Positions 35,443 through 47,370 of a DNA stretch of 64,000 nt are shown one piece after another (position 1 is the stretch's first letter; the number at the start of each line of letters is the position of its first letter). Made by a program: the position numbers and the translations under genes. Under the pieces are notes generated by a model. That model made no database searches and was not told the DNA's origin. It worked only from the letters and a program-made list of their open reading frames with translations. Origin of the DNA: Tetmemena sp. SeJ-2015 (Eukaryota; Ciliophora; Spirotrichea; Sporadotrichida; Oxytrichidae); assembly GCA_027382625.1 (NCBI GenBank), contig JAJKFJ010022041.1, forward strand, positions 1 through 64,000, given 5' to 3'.

Positions 35443-37621
35443 TCATTTTAAGTCTCCTCCCGGAAATATTTAGATCAGTTAGCTCACCTCTATCCCCTCA
35501 AATTTCACAATCTTTCCTCCCAAGTCATCATAATAGATTAAAAAAATTGAAAAATCTGGTTTGCCTCTAAGACATCCCTTCATGAAAGCCTCTCTTTCTT
35601 TTCATGACAGCTGAATGAGAAATCGCTTAACGAAGTGAGCAAATTGGGAGCATAGAAATTATGAGCTTTAATAGATTTAACTGAATCAAGATATCATTAG
35701 GAGAATAGAGTTTCAAGTTGATGCTCTCAGTCCTTTCATCTATTCTCTGCAATCTTTATAAATACGCACATATAAGTTTGATTATATCTGGTCACCCTAA
35801 GGCTTTATTATAGGAAGTATCTGTCTAGTGAATTTTTCTAGAGTCTCCCCAGTATATTTCTGGAGCTTCTTATAGTCTCTTTGATTGGGTTGGTAGGTCT
35901 TGTCTCCAAAGTAAAATAGCATATATTTTCTAGTCAGAGCAGTTCTAAAAGCCAATTTCTCGTTCACTATCACATCACTGCTGCTTAAAATTAATAATTA
36001 GTGGATTATTGGCTTTATTAGAGGGGGAAAACATTTTTGAAAGGTCTAAATTAAAGTAGGGAAGAAGGATTTTCCTCTTATAGCTTATCTAGAAGTTTAG
36101 ATTTTTCAGAAAATTTGCCCTCAGAGCTTTTCAAGCACCCACAAAAAATGCAATAGTTGTTACTCTCTTGATATTTCTCATAGCAAAAGCAGCAAATGAT
36201 ATGCCTGCACGGTTTAAAAGTGATAGGGTTGTGCAAAAAGCAAAAACAGCAAGGGCATTCGAATTCTACTTAAAAATCAGCAATAATCCAGATATTAAAA
36301 ATTCTGAGCTAAACTCCTCAATATCGTCATAGATCTTTTTCCTCTTTGAGGAGGAAAGCTCATTCAATTCTTCTTCTGTTAGAAGCTACAAGTAAATTGA
36401 AGAAAGAGTAGTTTACCTTTGACTCGGCGATCACCTCACTTATAATAGGGCGTTTTTTGTTTTTCCTTGGTGGAGCAACTTTGGGCACAATCGAAATATA
36501 AATTTAAGTCGGGAAGGACAAGTGTTTGAAGAGCTAGGGGTGCAGATCGTTTTGCCAGGCGTCGGGGTACTCTTTAAGCAGCAGGAGCTCAAATCCATAA
36601 GCATCTATGATATCTGGTGTAGTGGGGCTCCTCTAGAGTAAGAAAAACCTATCCCCATTCTTCAAAACTTCTCGCTTACCAAGCTCAATCTATAATCAAC
36701 ATCAATTTGTAAAATCAAGTTTCTTAAAACTTAAAAATTGAATTAAAGCTTTGTTCCATTTCATCATTTGACAAATTAATTTTAGATGGGATATATGAAG
36801 TTTAAAAAGTCGAAGTGAGTGGATATTTGCTTACAGAGTCTTCTGAGGGATCCAAGCAAAATTAATGTAATTTTTATGGACTGTCATTATATATAAAACA
36901 ATATTTCAAAAAAAAACAAAGTCTGAGATAAGTTAATATAAAGTTCAAATTTTAACACTCTAAAATCATTTGAGCTAGATGCAGATAAAGACTAGATTTT
37001 GATTAACTTATTTTTAATTTTAATTTAAGTCTCAATTTTAATCAGAAGGGTTACATATTCAGGGAACAACAACAGGCTATAAAAATTATCCTCTCAATCA
37101 AATGTTTTGCATATATGTAATCATGTTTTAAAATTGGTTGTTTAATAGCCCAAAATTAATCTATTAAAAGTCATTTTAAAATATTAGACAAATTTGCTAA
37201 TTATCATTATGCTAATTCGTTTCCTTATTAAATTATATTTAAAAAGCGAGTCCCAATGAAAGAAGCATTTTCAAGAAAGACACAAGCTTGCCAGTTTTTG
37301 TGTCAGTAGAGACGTTGAGTCTGCAGTGAAGATTTGAAAGTTTGCGATCTTCAATCTTCATGGTGCATTGACTGCTTCTCCCTATTGAAAACTAAGGAGT
37401 CATCATCTCAATCAGAGGACTATCTTCAGTGAGGGCTCTCAACATACCCCAAGGCTCATCTAATTTAATCTAAATGTATTATAGAATTTTGTCATCTACA
37501 ATAGATTAAATGAGAGTGCTCTACCTTCATTCAAGATGGGCTACTCGTATAAGCTTTGCTCTTCAACTTGCACAGGAATGCTTTGAGCTTAAGGCAAATT
37601 TGAATTTTATTGTACACTCAT
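35443..37621 (-). CDS. CHFR-like FHA-RING E3 ubiquitin ligase, copy B
   Basis: ATG 37621 opens MSVQQNSNLPQAQSIPVQVE. After a 29-nt intron (37496-37524) the protein continues KLDEPWGMLRALTEDSPLIE, then a canonical FHA core (FSIGRSSQCTMKIEDRKLSN, LHCRLNVSTDTKTGK) with GR and S..H intact. A later FHA strand (IELGKREVLKNGDRFFLLQR, about 36690-36620) is separated by an AT-rich insert at about 36720-37240. The RING is FECPCCFCFLHNPITFKPCR, HIICCFCYEKYQ, YCIFCGCLK (about 36270-36130). A basic C-terminal region (KLAFRTALTRKYMLFYFGDK; YDDLGGKIVKFEGIEVSQLI) ends at TGA 35443-35445. Copy A is its tandem paralogue; copy B keeps the FHA His that copy A lacks. Confidence 0.74.
37496..37524 (-). other. 29-nt GT-AG intron in CHFR-like copy B
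   Basis: On the minus strand it begins GTAGAG and ends ATTGTAG. Splicing joins PILNE to DDKILQYIQIKLDEPWG in frame. Confidence 0.65.
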
Positions 37622-38459
37622 TTTAGCAAGATTAAACTTGTAATTTATAAATTTGAAATTAGATTTCATCATTCAAACTCCCTCCATCTCATTAGAGTTC
37701 ATCAGATTTAATGAAATTATATTTAACAGACTAATTAATTATATCAAGTATTATGTATTTGCATATTATATAATCAGCACTCATTTTATAAAATAATTTT
37801 TATACTGAAGTGATATAAGTTTAGATTTCCCCTATATTTTGTAATATTTGCTGCTATTTAAGCGATGGAAAGAGAGGAATTATAATTTATTAATTGATTT
37901 CACATCAAAACAACATACTACTACACAACAACTACAACTTTTTGTCTTTCACACAACATTCCACAACAACATGAACAGAGAAAACATAGATATCATCTAT
38001 AGTAAGTGCTTCTAATGCACTCTGCCATTAGTTCTAACTATATTTGCAAACACTACTATCATATCTCACGCAAATATAGAAGCCTAAAATAAAAAACAAA
38101 TTCATATCAAATTAAACATATGAATCTTTTAGTTTTTTTTAAATACTCACAACAATCAAAAATAGGATATGGATGAAGAATTAAAGAATTCATTGTTTAA
38201 GTAAAGAAATAGCAAGATTAAAACATGTTTTTTTAATTTTAAATGAGAACTATTTAAGGCATTTTACATTTAAATTGCAATAGTTCGCTGAACTGTCTAC
38301 TACTTTGTTCTAAATTATTTTGAGATTACAAATTCACTTCTTGATTTCAAATTTCTTTTCTTCTCTGATTTTCCGCGAACAATATCTTACCTTTGATAAG
38401 CAGAATCTCTTAAAGATTTATAGAAGAAGAAGACTATTTATTTATTAGAGTCAATTTCA
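37622..38459. other. AT-rich intergenic region with an ACA-rich patch
   Basis: About 840 bp between divergent genes. Around 37905-37980 the plus strand is unusually rich in CAACA/ACAAC words. No open frame of the neighbouring style and no RNA gene recognised. Confidence 0.4.
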
Positions 38460-40477
38460 TTAAAAAGAGTTCACCATCTCCAATGAGGACTATGACTCCC
38501 TACCACCAGCCTTCAAGGTAATGGTCTCACGAGAGGAAGTGAAGTCTTGTCCAGACACTTGCTTGGTCACCATTCTTACTAAAAGCTACGAGACCAAAAA
38601 TCTTTTCAAGCTCCTCTGCAACTATTATTATTGCTCTCTTTATTATTTAAACATGAGGATGTAGCTTAAGGAGAGGGCATCTCGTTATAAGTAAAGTCAA
38701 GACATTTAATAAAACTAAGCTAAAAATGCCTTGATTTATTATTATTGTTATTGTTATTCAACAGAAGTCTAAGTCTTAGACAAGAAAGAAGGCCCCTCCT
38801 ATTGCTCGCACCAATCTCTCAAAGATGAAGAGGAGCAAGACTACTCGTCCAAAGGCTCAAGAGCAGAATATAGCATTTTTGTAAATGAGAAGGAGAAATC
38901 CTCTGCTAAAGCGAAGGACATTGACATGAAGATCTACACTGAGCATCCCCTCTACCAGGGACCGAAGGAGTCTCAAAAACAATCTCGTAAAGAGATTAAG
39001 CCAGCAGCCACTAGAAGGAAGCTGCAGCAATTTGAGGAAGAGGAAAGCAAGGAGCAGTCGGCCTCATCACAAGAACCCAACTAGAGCTGGCCACATCCTG
39101 ATCAATAGTCAAGCACTCCTGACTTTGGAGAGAACAAGAGGAGGAATGTGGATCACTAGCCTTTCTATTATAAATTCATGAAATTAAGTCTTGCTAATAA
39201 TTTAGCAAGAGGAATCCACGCGAGAAGGCTCCAATGGTTTTCATGGTGCAAGAGATCGTGATCAAATGTTTATTTATCATATTTATTGACGACTAAGTTG
39301 AAGAATCGAAGTCGAAGCCTCCCAAATTCGCTTAGAATCCTTTCAAGATTCAGTCAGGGCAAGGACGCCACCAGATAGTCCCTAAGCAAGGTAATCTTGG
39401 CTAGATCTCTATGAGAAATTAAACTTAATTAAAGCAAAACTTATAATGAGCAAGAGATTTGCAGAATCAGGAGCTGAAATCCATCCACAAGCAGTAGATA
39501 ATCTTCCTCAAGGTAGTGATGGAAATAACCCTGAAGCTTTCAGAGGATCAGGGAACTCCAACATGCTTACCTAGATGGCTGACTACATCAGGGCCTAGTC
39601 CTTCTTCGGTTCTCAAGTGGACAAGGATTAAATCCAAAGGTTAGAAGAAGAGACGAAGAGAAAGAATGAGCTCTCCTCATAGTAGGTCTTCTCTACCGCT
39701 AGTGATAAATCATTCTCGTTCGGTAAGAGGTCGGAAAGTTCAAGCGAGCCTTCCAAGATTTCACCTGACATCCAAGTTAGTATATATCTTGGATATAATT
39801 TTAATGAATTAAAGCTAATCAGCAGACTTAGCAGAGTGAGTCTTCAACTTCTTCTCTCTAAGAGCAAGCTCTTGCCCGAAGCTCAAAGAAGAGAAAGAGA
39901 AACGACTTCCTTGAGAGCAACCTCGTAAGCCTTGAGGAAAAGAATTCCGACTTCGATTCGGAGGAGAGTATTGTAGCTTCTCTTCAAAGTATCGAATAAC
40001 GCTCAGATCAATCACTGGATGACTTTGTAAGGTCTCTCTTGGAGACGGGATCTGATTGAATACTCATCAGAGTAGTCGGAATCTGACCGTCCTCAAGTCG
40101 AAGAGGTGCAGCAGGAGGTAGAGGTTGCTGTGGCTTCGTAGCATCCGATGAAGCTGCGCACTCGCCACTGTAGAGTAGACTACTCACAGCAGGATAATCA
40201 GAGCTAGAACCAGTATGATGTGCTGTTTCAGTTGCAGTATGTCAATCGATCAAACGCTTCTGCCTACAAGAGAAAGTGCTTCAATCTCAAGGCAGTTGAG
40301 AAGCAGACTGATCAGAAGGAGAAATTCTTCGACCTCAATCTGGCTCGCAAACCTGCAACCAAGGTGAGAGGAGGGGACCCAAGGAATATACAATATTTTA
40401 ATAATTTAAATGAGTAAGGCATTTCGATATTTTATATCGAGCGAGAAGCCTAACCTTTTTACTCCAGGAGGAGATGA
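38460..40477 (+). CDS. Unrecognised acidic, Ser/Gln/Glu-rich protein (possibly nuclear)
   Basis: Plus-strand coding with Gln TAA/TAG codons: EFTISNEDYDSLPPAFKVMV, YSIFVNEKEKSSAKAKDIDM, and a K/R and E-rich middle (RRKLQQFEEEESKEQSASSQ). Then come MSKRFAESGAEIHPQAVDNL (39448), ARSSKKRKRNDFLESNLVSL and RPQVEEVQQEVEVAVASQHP, and finally YKRKCFNLKAVEKQTDQKEK, ending at TGA 40475-40477. A 47-nt GT-AG intron (39776-39822) is clear; a second possible intron is near 39270-39299. A tiny frame slip near 40055 is cured by losing 4 nt between GA repeats. KKRKRN is a plausible nuclear localisation signal. It could be two genes, with the second starting at ATG 39448. No family recognised. Confidence 0.45.
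39776..39822 (+). other. 47-nt GT-AG intron
   Basis: Begins GTTAGT and ends CTAATCAG. Splicing joins SPDIQ to QTQQSESSTSSLQEQ in frame. Confidence 0.65.
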
Positions 40478-41152
40478 GGTCTCTTTATTAATGTTATATT
40501 CGTCATTTGGAAGCTATTTAAAATAAATATTATTTTTGGAGTTAAAAAATGATCAGTTAGTTTTCGTAAAATGAGGCTTTCTTTTTAATTATGCTTTTTC
40601 CATTATATAATCAGAGAAAGATTTAATTAATTTAAAAACTCGAATAAATTTATTAATTGTAACAAAAATAGATAATTTGAATGCTTTTGATAAATTAAAT
40701 AAGTTTGGAGAGTATTATAAAGATGCTTATATTAATGGCGAGACTTGTATGATAAATTATTAGCTCTATAACTCGCAACTTATTCTACATGTACTTATAA
40801 TGATAAAAATACTAATCGCTATACTTAATTATTATGATAAATGCGACTGCTTATCTTCCTCATCAAAATTATAATTAAAATTTCATCCTAAATGAATATA
40901 AGTAGTTGGCAAGTCTTTTGCAAATGCTTCAGAGAAAGAAGGATTCGATTCTTCAATAAGAAGTAAGCATTTAAAGTTTAATTTGTGGTCATTAATTTAT
41001 TAGTGTATCTAATTATTGTTTATAGACAATGGAAGTTAAAAGGTATCCTTCAGAAAGCTGCAGACGTTGCTGCGAGTGAGAGAAGAGAGAGGCTCTCAGA
41101 GTCAGAGTGCTTATCCTAAGTCGGTTCAGGCCCACTACTAAAGACTTCATGA
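40478..41152 (+). CDS. Possible C-terminal segment of the preceding gene, or a small separate gene
   Basis: A coding-like run reads ATAYLPHQNYNQNFILNEYK and QLASLLQMLQRKKDSILQQE. After a GT-AG insert beginning GTAAGC near 40970 it continues KAADVAASERRERLSESECL and SQVGSGPLLKTS to TGA 41150-41152. The first 350 bases are AT-rich and probably IES. Helical, charged, unrecognised. Confidence 0.35.
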
Positions 41153-41872
41153 AAGTTTGTCTCAAAACCAATCATAACTCCAAGTCAAGAGAAAGCTCAT
41201 GCTTGTTTTAAATTAATAGTCAAAGCTATATATCATACTCAATTAGAGAAAGAAAAGTCTGTATATTCTTATTTACTTTAAGTGAAGAGAGGCCTTTCTC
41301 CTTCAACTAGCAAAGAGAAAAGTCTGCTTAACTTTAAAATTAATCGTTTATATTATGCGATGGGGCTACAGATGAAATATTTGGCAAATTAAGGAGGCCA
41401 GATAGTAGAAGATAATAACTTCAGCTCTCTCAGGCCGTAGTCTAAGTCCAGATGAGATACAAAATCAACTTACAGCAGCAGCAGTTATCATTATAGATTG
41501 CACTAATTTATAGTTGAACCAAGATTTAGATATGAGTTCACAAGGATAGTCTCACACCTATAATAATTCATTGTAAAAGATGGTTCCATGCTCTATCCTC
41601 CCTAACAGAAAAATATCTGAAGTCCACTAAAGATAACCAAGCAATTAATAGGTAACTGAATTGTAATAAAGTGAAATAAATAGTTAACACAGATTATCTA
41701 AATAATTAAAGATATTAAGAGGCAATTAATTTTATTTAAAAAGTCTAAACTCATTAAATTTTAATTTCCAATGTTAATAACATTTATAATGAATCAAAAT
41801 TTTTTTAATTTACTTCAGCACTTCTAAACTAATCTTGTATAAAACTCTATTATAATTTATCATCTAACATTT
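41153..41872 (+). other. AT-rich region with one coding-like run
   Basis: Mostly AT-rich. From about 41432 to 41600 one frame reads ALSGRSLSPDEIQNQLTAAA and SHTYNNSLQKMVPCSILPNR, which looks coding. It may be an upstream segment of the following gene. No pointer connecting it was found. Confidence 0.3.
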
Positions 41873-43140
41873 ATGAGTCAGATGTCCCAAGGTAGGCAAG
41901 TGGGAAGTAGGAAACTAACAAATTAGAAAAAGCTATCGACTTAAATGAGTGACCAGCCTTATTTAACCTAGCTAGCTCCCTATTAAAACCAGAGTTCAAC
42001 CAGAGATAAAATAAAAATACGAAGTGGAGGCAATAGCGCAAGGAAGAGGCTTGGATCGGAAACTGTATCAGCTGGACTCAGGACTGATGCTTAAATATCT
42101 TCAACAGGCCAGCAATAATTTCGAGTTGCTGAGGACTTGCAATCTGAAAGAAGTATGACATCCTCTTAAAGAGATAGGGAAAGAAGGAGGCACAAATACG
42201 ATAAGCAACTTTAAAACCACATTGATCATTTTAAGAGAGCATTATTCAATATATTGATTGGTATGATTCTCCATTACGAAGGTTCGTCGAGACTCCCGAG
42301 CAGCAGGAAACTCAATTGTAAGAGAATTCTTTACTTAGGTAGTTTCTAATCAGTCTATAGCATAAATGACTCAGCTCTGTACTCGAATGATGACATAGAT
42401 TACATGATAAACATGATCAGACTCAATGAAAAGGCTTTTGACAAGTCAAACACTCTCCAACAAATCTTTTCAAAGACCTTCAACACTATACAAAGACAGT
42501 GCTAGGATCTTGGGCTAGAGAAGATATCGGTGAAAATGCATTACTACTACACAGAGGTGGGAATTATTAGTTTAAGTAATCTTGCTTATATAGAAAGACT
42601 CAAAGACTTTGACTAAGCTTCTCTTACGATGCAAGGAGTTCTTCGTGATAAGGGTGAGGATAATTAAAATCCTGCAAATGATAGCGGAAAGAGAGGGACT
42701 AGTTTCATCAATGAAGCAAAAGATCATGGATTTTACAGACGCAGATGAAAAAGACCTTGGACAGAAAAATTCAGACAAATCCATATTGCTTCGACAACTC
42801 AATTTCAACATCAATTATTAAATAATAATAATTAAAAAATATGATAGAATTGCATTTTCATAGTTTATATGAATGTGATATCAGAAGAATTAGTCAAACT
42901 CATATTAAGCTTCTTATGCGATTATCACAAATATTTCGGAAAAATATTCTAATATCAGGGAACAGTAAGCACTCTTTTTAAAGTTTTAATTTTATACATT
43001 TTTTAGAACTATTTGGAAGTTGCAAGAAGAGAAGCAAAAGAGATAGCAGAAGTCTTAATCCTCATCAAAACATATTTTAATTTATCAGAGGAGAATGAAG
43101 ACAGTCCTACGTATTTATATTTAAAAATTCACTATAAAAA
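41873..43140 (+). CDS. Unrecognised helical protein with basic low-complexity N terminus
   Basis: ATG 41873 opens MSQMSQGRQVGSRKLTNQKK and continues uninterrupted to IQRQCQDLGLEKISVKMHYY. A 37-nt intron (42557-42593) precedes KDSKTLTKLLLRCKEFFVIR, VRIIKILQMIAEREGLVSSM and EKDLGQKNSDKSILLRQLNF. After an AT-rich break it resumes at M/NVISEELVKLILSFLCDYHK. A 42-nt intron (42965-43006) precedes NYLEVARREAKEIAEVLILI and KTYFNLSEENEDSP. The 3' end runs into the convergent minus-strand gene near 43140 and no TGA could be placed. The protein is largely alpha-helical. No family recognised. Confidence 0.55.
42557..42593 (+). other. 37-nt GT-AG intron
   Basis: Begins GTGGGA and ends TTATATAG. Splicing joins MHYYYTE to KDSKTLTKLLLR. 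Confidence 0.65.
42965..43006 (+). other. 42-nt GT-AG intron
   Basis: Begins GTAAGC and ends TTTTTTAG. Splicing joins GKIFQYQGT to NYLEVARREAKE. Confidence 0.7.
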
Positions 43141-46100
43141 ATCTACTTTAAAAAAATGCTAAAGACTTGGCATCATGATTTGTAGCAAGATCATTCTACT
43201 CATATCTCTTTTCCCCTGCAAGATACAATCTCTCAAAATCAGGCCCTAATGACCCATCAACCAAAAGCTGTGGATTGTTTTGGATAAACTTTTTTATGAT
43301 AGCCCATTTTTGCTTTCTATTAGGTTTCTGATTCTTTTTCTTATTGGTGACTGGTTCTACCTCCAAATCTACTTCTTACGAAGTTTGATGAAGTTAGCCC
43401 TCTTCTAAATTTGTGATGAACTCCTCCTCTTCCTTAATTTAATCCTCACCAATTTTAGCATTCTAATCCTCTTTATATATCTCAACTCCAACTTTTTCTT
43501 GCTCTTTATTATCCTAGAGTTAACTATCTTTGAAGGCTTGAACTATATCAAATAGGATATCTACATCTATGAGGCCTCTAGTTGAATCTCCACCTTGCAT
43601 CATTTAGGGAAACCCTAAGTTGTTGATGTCACTCTGGTTTAGAAACTCATTTACCAGCTACTCTTCAATAGTTTATCTAGTTGAAGTTTGGCTTTTCATT
43701 TCATATTGCACTCTTTCGTCTAAATAGGGAGAGCCAGCGTACTTAAGAACACTCTTGTTGTAAATATCGTTCTTCTTAAATGCTGTAGAATGAGCATCGG
43801 ACCCCAAATGACTTATTTAATTTGCAGCTTGATTTATAAAGTTATACTCAATGTTTTTAACTAGATTTTGCCTGACAGGTGAGGAATCTAAATTCGAGAT
43901 AGGCAAGGAGTCTATTTTAGGTTTATTCTGCCTCTGCAATAAGCTGATCATCATTTCCTTAAATGACTTTGCTCGAACTGAATTGTCCCCCTAGTTCTGA
44001 GAGTAGTAATCTGCTATCTTAAACTTTTTGACTTGCTCCATCTGCTTGTGCTTGTATTACTGGTATAACTCCCAAATTATAAACTCTATATATTCTCATA
44101 TATGTAAGAACTCGACATTCATTTGATAATGTTTCTGTATTTAGGGATCAGGGTTCTCATGAATCTTTGATCTGCTCTGGAGAAGATTTGTTGTCTTATA
44201 AGAGCTGTTAAATTTAGAAGATTGATTGTAAGCTAAGGTTGACTTTGAGTCAGGCTATTCATATCTAGTAGATGAGTTCAAGCGGAAGTTTTTACTCTGG
44301 ATACTTTGCTTTCTCTTCTCTAAAAAATTAAGATTGAAAGTAACATTTAATTTATCTATGAGCCTTTTAATCTTGAGTTTTGTGCCCTAATCTTTAGTTG
44401 TAATGTTTCTCTAACTGAAAAATAATTTAAACCAGAAATGTATCGAAGAAGCATCATTTAATAATTAAACAACACACTTGAATTTGATAAGAATATTAAT
44501 TTCTTAAATAATTTAGAATTGGGTTGAATAGTTTAGGCAGCTGATAAGGATCCAAATCTATTGTTCTGTGGCATTTACCTCTCAGCGTAATTCTAAGTTT
44601 GAGAGCTACTTCCTATTGTTTGATTTCTGGATTTCTTTTCTTAAGTTTGCACTCTTCTCGCTTATGAGTACCCTTTGTTTATAATGAGAGCCCTATTAGC
44701 TGCATTCATTCTTAAATTTTAAAGTCTCTACTGAGAGCTATATTCATACCCGCTGGATACTTAATGCTAATACTGTAACTAGTTTTGAGAGTTATAAGCT
44801 ATTTGGTTTTAAATATGAGCATATTCTTGTTAGGTCAACTCCTCCTAAACATCTTAATTGTATCCCTGATTATCAATATTTTCCTCAGTTCTTTGAGAAT
44901 CCTCATTATAAATTAAACAAATAAGAAAATTAAGGTTTTCAATGATCTCTGTATTAGTAGAAGGGTCATAGTAGTATCGCATATTTTGGCTGGGGTTTTA
45001 ATTAAGCCTCTAATTATTTGGATTGATTTAATTTGGGATAGTGTTTTGAGGAATTTCAACAACTTCTGCATCTATTTCTATCTATTGCTCTTAATCTTCA
45101 GCTGATTCCTCATTTACTTTAGATTCAAGAGTTTCAGTATAGTGCTGAGAGTGGTCTATATCTCTTACTGATATGCCTATATTTGATTGATCCATTCTAA
45201 TATTTTGCACCCTCTCGAATTTGGATTGAGTATGATAATTGCTCGTGATATAGCTCCCATGATTCTCACTCCTTAGTTTGGATATGTTACTCTCCTCATT
45301 TGAATCGATGTTGTAGGATACCTTTGCCTACTTATGTTTGTTCCTCTTCTCCGTTCTAACTCCTCAAGTAGTTAGATTGTGGGTTCATAGTTTGGAGATG
45401 CTTTTCTTTTACTCCGGAGAATCTGATTTCCAAATGAGCTTGATCTGAGAATTATGGAGATCCAATTTGATGCGCTATTGTGGTGTTTTATTGCGTCATT
45501 GGTCTTGCAAAAAGTTAAATAAAAAAGCATTTGCCACATCAGACTATTCTAATTGATATTTGGGACGGTGCTATCTCGCTTTGTGCTTGCTGGTGTTGAG
45601 CTCAGGTCTTGATTTGGATGGGGATACCTTCTTCTGCATAAACTGACTTTACTTATTTATTCTCTAAATTTCCTCGTTCAATTCAAATTATATAGAACTA
45701 TAATGATAAGATGTTTCTAATGAAATAATTTTGGTTGAATGCTTGCTGATCCTAATACATTTTTTAGTCAGTTGAAGATTTTAAAATGATTTTGTGTGTG
45801 CTGAACTATCTTGATTCTATTAGCTCAAAAGAGGCTTGGATGAAGTTTGATGGTTTTAATTGTTGTTGTTGATGTCTTTTCCAAATTTATTCACAAATTC
45901 AAGCGTTTAAGTCCCACTTTTACTGTTACTAAAAGATAATAAAAATTTAAATTAAAATATATTTGCAAACTGATTCTAATTAAAATAACAGGAGTAAGAT
46001 ATATCATATTTTGTTATTTTTTGAAAATAAATTTTTAATTTTTAAAAAAAAAAGAAGATGATTTAATTGGTTACTAAAATAGATAAGTATATATGATTAT

Positions 46101-46327
46101 CTAGCTGAGAGTGGTTCGAATAAGTTGATGGCTTGATTCTGTATCTCTGCGATGTTTATTTTCCCAAAGTCATCATAGACCTAAATAGTTCTTAGCTGAG
46201 AAGGCAACTGCTGCTACTCAAACTTCAAGTTGTTTTGATATCCTTGGGTATTCATATCTTATTTTAAATGATTATGTTGAGTGTTAGTTTCTTGCAAAGC
46301 GAAAAGCGTTGTATCCTGAGTCCTCAT
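43141..46327 (-). CDS. Unrecognised Q/N/S-rich low-complexity protein
   Basis: Starts at ATG 46327 (MRTQDTTLFALQETNTQHNH, QGYQNNLKFEQQQLPSQLRT) and proceeds on the minus strand as a Gln/Asn/Ser-rich protein with many TAA/TAG codons. Clear runs are EESNISKLRSENHGSYITSN (about 45280) and VRDIDHSQHYTETLESKVNE (about 45160). The C-terminal segment is FIQNNPQLLVDGSLGPDFER, LYLAGEKRYEQNDLATNHDA. Frame changes near 44430-44520 and 45900-46100 imply IESs. The 3' boundary overlaps the end of the convergent plus-strand gene. Composition is typical of large disordered spirotrich proteins; function unknown. Confidence 0.5.
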
Positions 46328-46947
46328 TTTATTTTATTAAATCAGATAACTTAAAACTTAGATTAGATTTCAAGACACTAAAATTTCGTATATTTAATGA
46401 ATAAGTATTACCTGGTTAAATTATGGGATTTAATTAAAAAAAAATTTATTTTCCTTGGTTATACTGTCTATGAAATTAATAAATATAATTTTATCTATCT
46501 AAAACTTTATTTAAAATTGAGTTGCTTTCAGAATTTTAGAACAAAATTAGCTGAATCCTAAAATTATTTCCACAAATCATCAATTTTAACAGCCTTATAA
46601 CAACAAAAATAATTATTTTTCAAAATTGTAGCACAAAGTTTCTCAATAAAAATATGGCTTCAATCGAAATTGCCAATAGAAAAAATGCATTAATTAAAAT
46701 TAAGTTTAAAAAAAATCAACAGAAGACACTATAAATTGTATTTTAAATTAAATTTATATAATGAATCAGTGAAATTGTTAATATAAGTTCCTAGATCAAA
46801 TCAGTTCTATCCGTAAAAAGATTTATTCCTGTTATTTTTCAGTGTACTAGTTATATATAATAAAATTAGGATTCACTTCTTAATGACTAACTAGAACTCG
46901 AAGAAGGAAATAGCAGTCGCTTTTATTTATAGCTTTTGCTTTTACTT
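46328..46947. other. AT-rich non-coding region
   Basis: Long A/T runs between two minus-strand genes. No domain, RNA gene or clear open frame apart from the uncertain 3' end of the next gene. Confidence 0.4.
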
Positions 46948-47370
46948 TCATTTATTAAAAAACTTTTGAAATTTTTGTAAGGACTGTTGAGTCCTAAACT
47001 TCTTGTGCCTCTGGCTAGTTCTACAAAATATAATAGAGTTAAAATATTTTCTACAATTCTGCATACTCAGCTCTGCTAAAGTAAGAATTTTAAAATCCTT
47101 AACCCTACTTTCAATATAGATTTGATAGAATCAAAAATTTGATTTATAAGATTGCGAATCTCCTTGTAAATAGTGTAGTGGCACAGCGAGCACCTGCACT
47201 CAATGCGTGTATGAATATCAGTATGTTGATCAAGTAACAAGCAGCTGCTAGTCTTGTTCCCTTGGTTAATATTACAATACCACTATTTCCTCCTGCTAAG
47301 GTACGGAAAATCATTCCTATTTTTGCTCTAAAATTTCAAAAAAAGCAAGGATTTTCTTGCCAGGCTTTAA
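46948..47370 (-). CDS. Small Cys/His-containing protein, unrecognised
   Basis: The minus strand reads WYCNINQGNKTSSCLLLDQH, TDIHTRIECRCSLCHYTIYK and EIRNLINQIFDSIKSI. After a frame break it reads LAELSMQNCRKYFNSIIFCR and KKFRTQQSLQKFQKFF, then TGA 46948-46950. The Cys/His spacing (C..C..C.LCH) suggests a small metal-binding fold, but I cannot name it. The start was not found: sequence upstream of about 47370 changes frame (KPGKKILAFFEILEQKQE). An alternative frame extends the 3' end to 46873. Confidence 0.35.

Noticed and set aside
37905..37980. ACA-rich patch as a satellite or regulatory element
   Set aside because: Only a short irregular run without a clear repeat unit; it could be a 5' leader. 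Not enough to call a feature.
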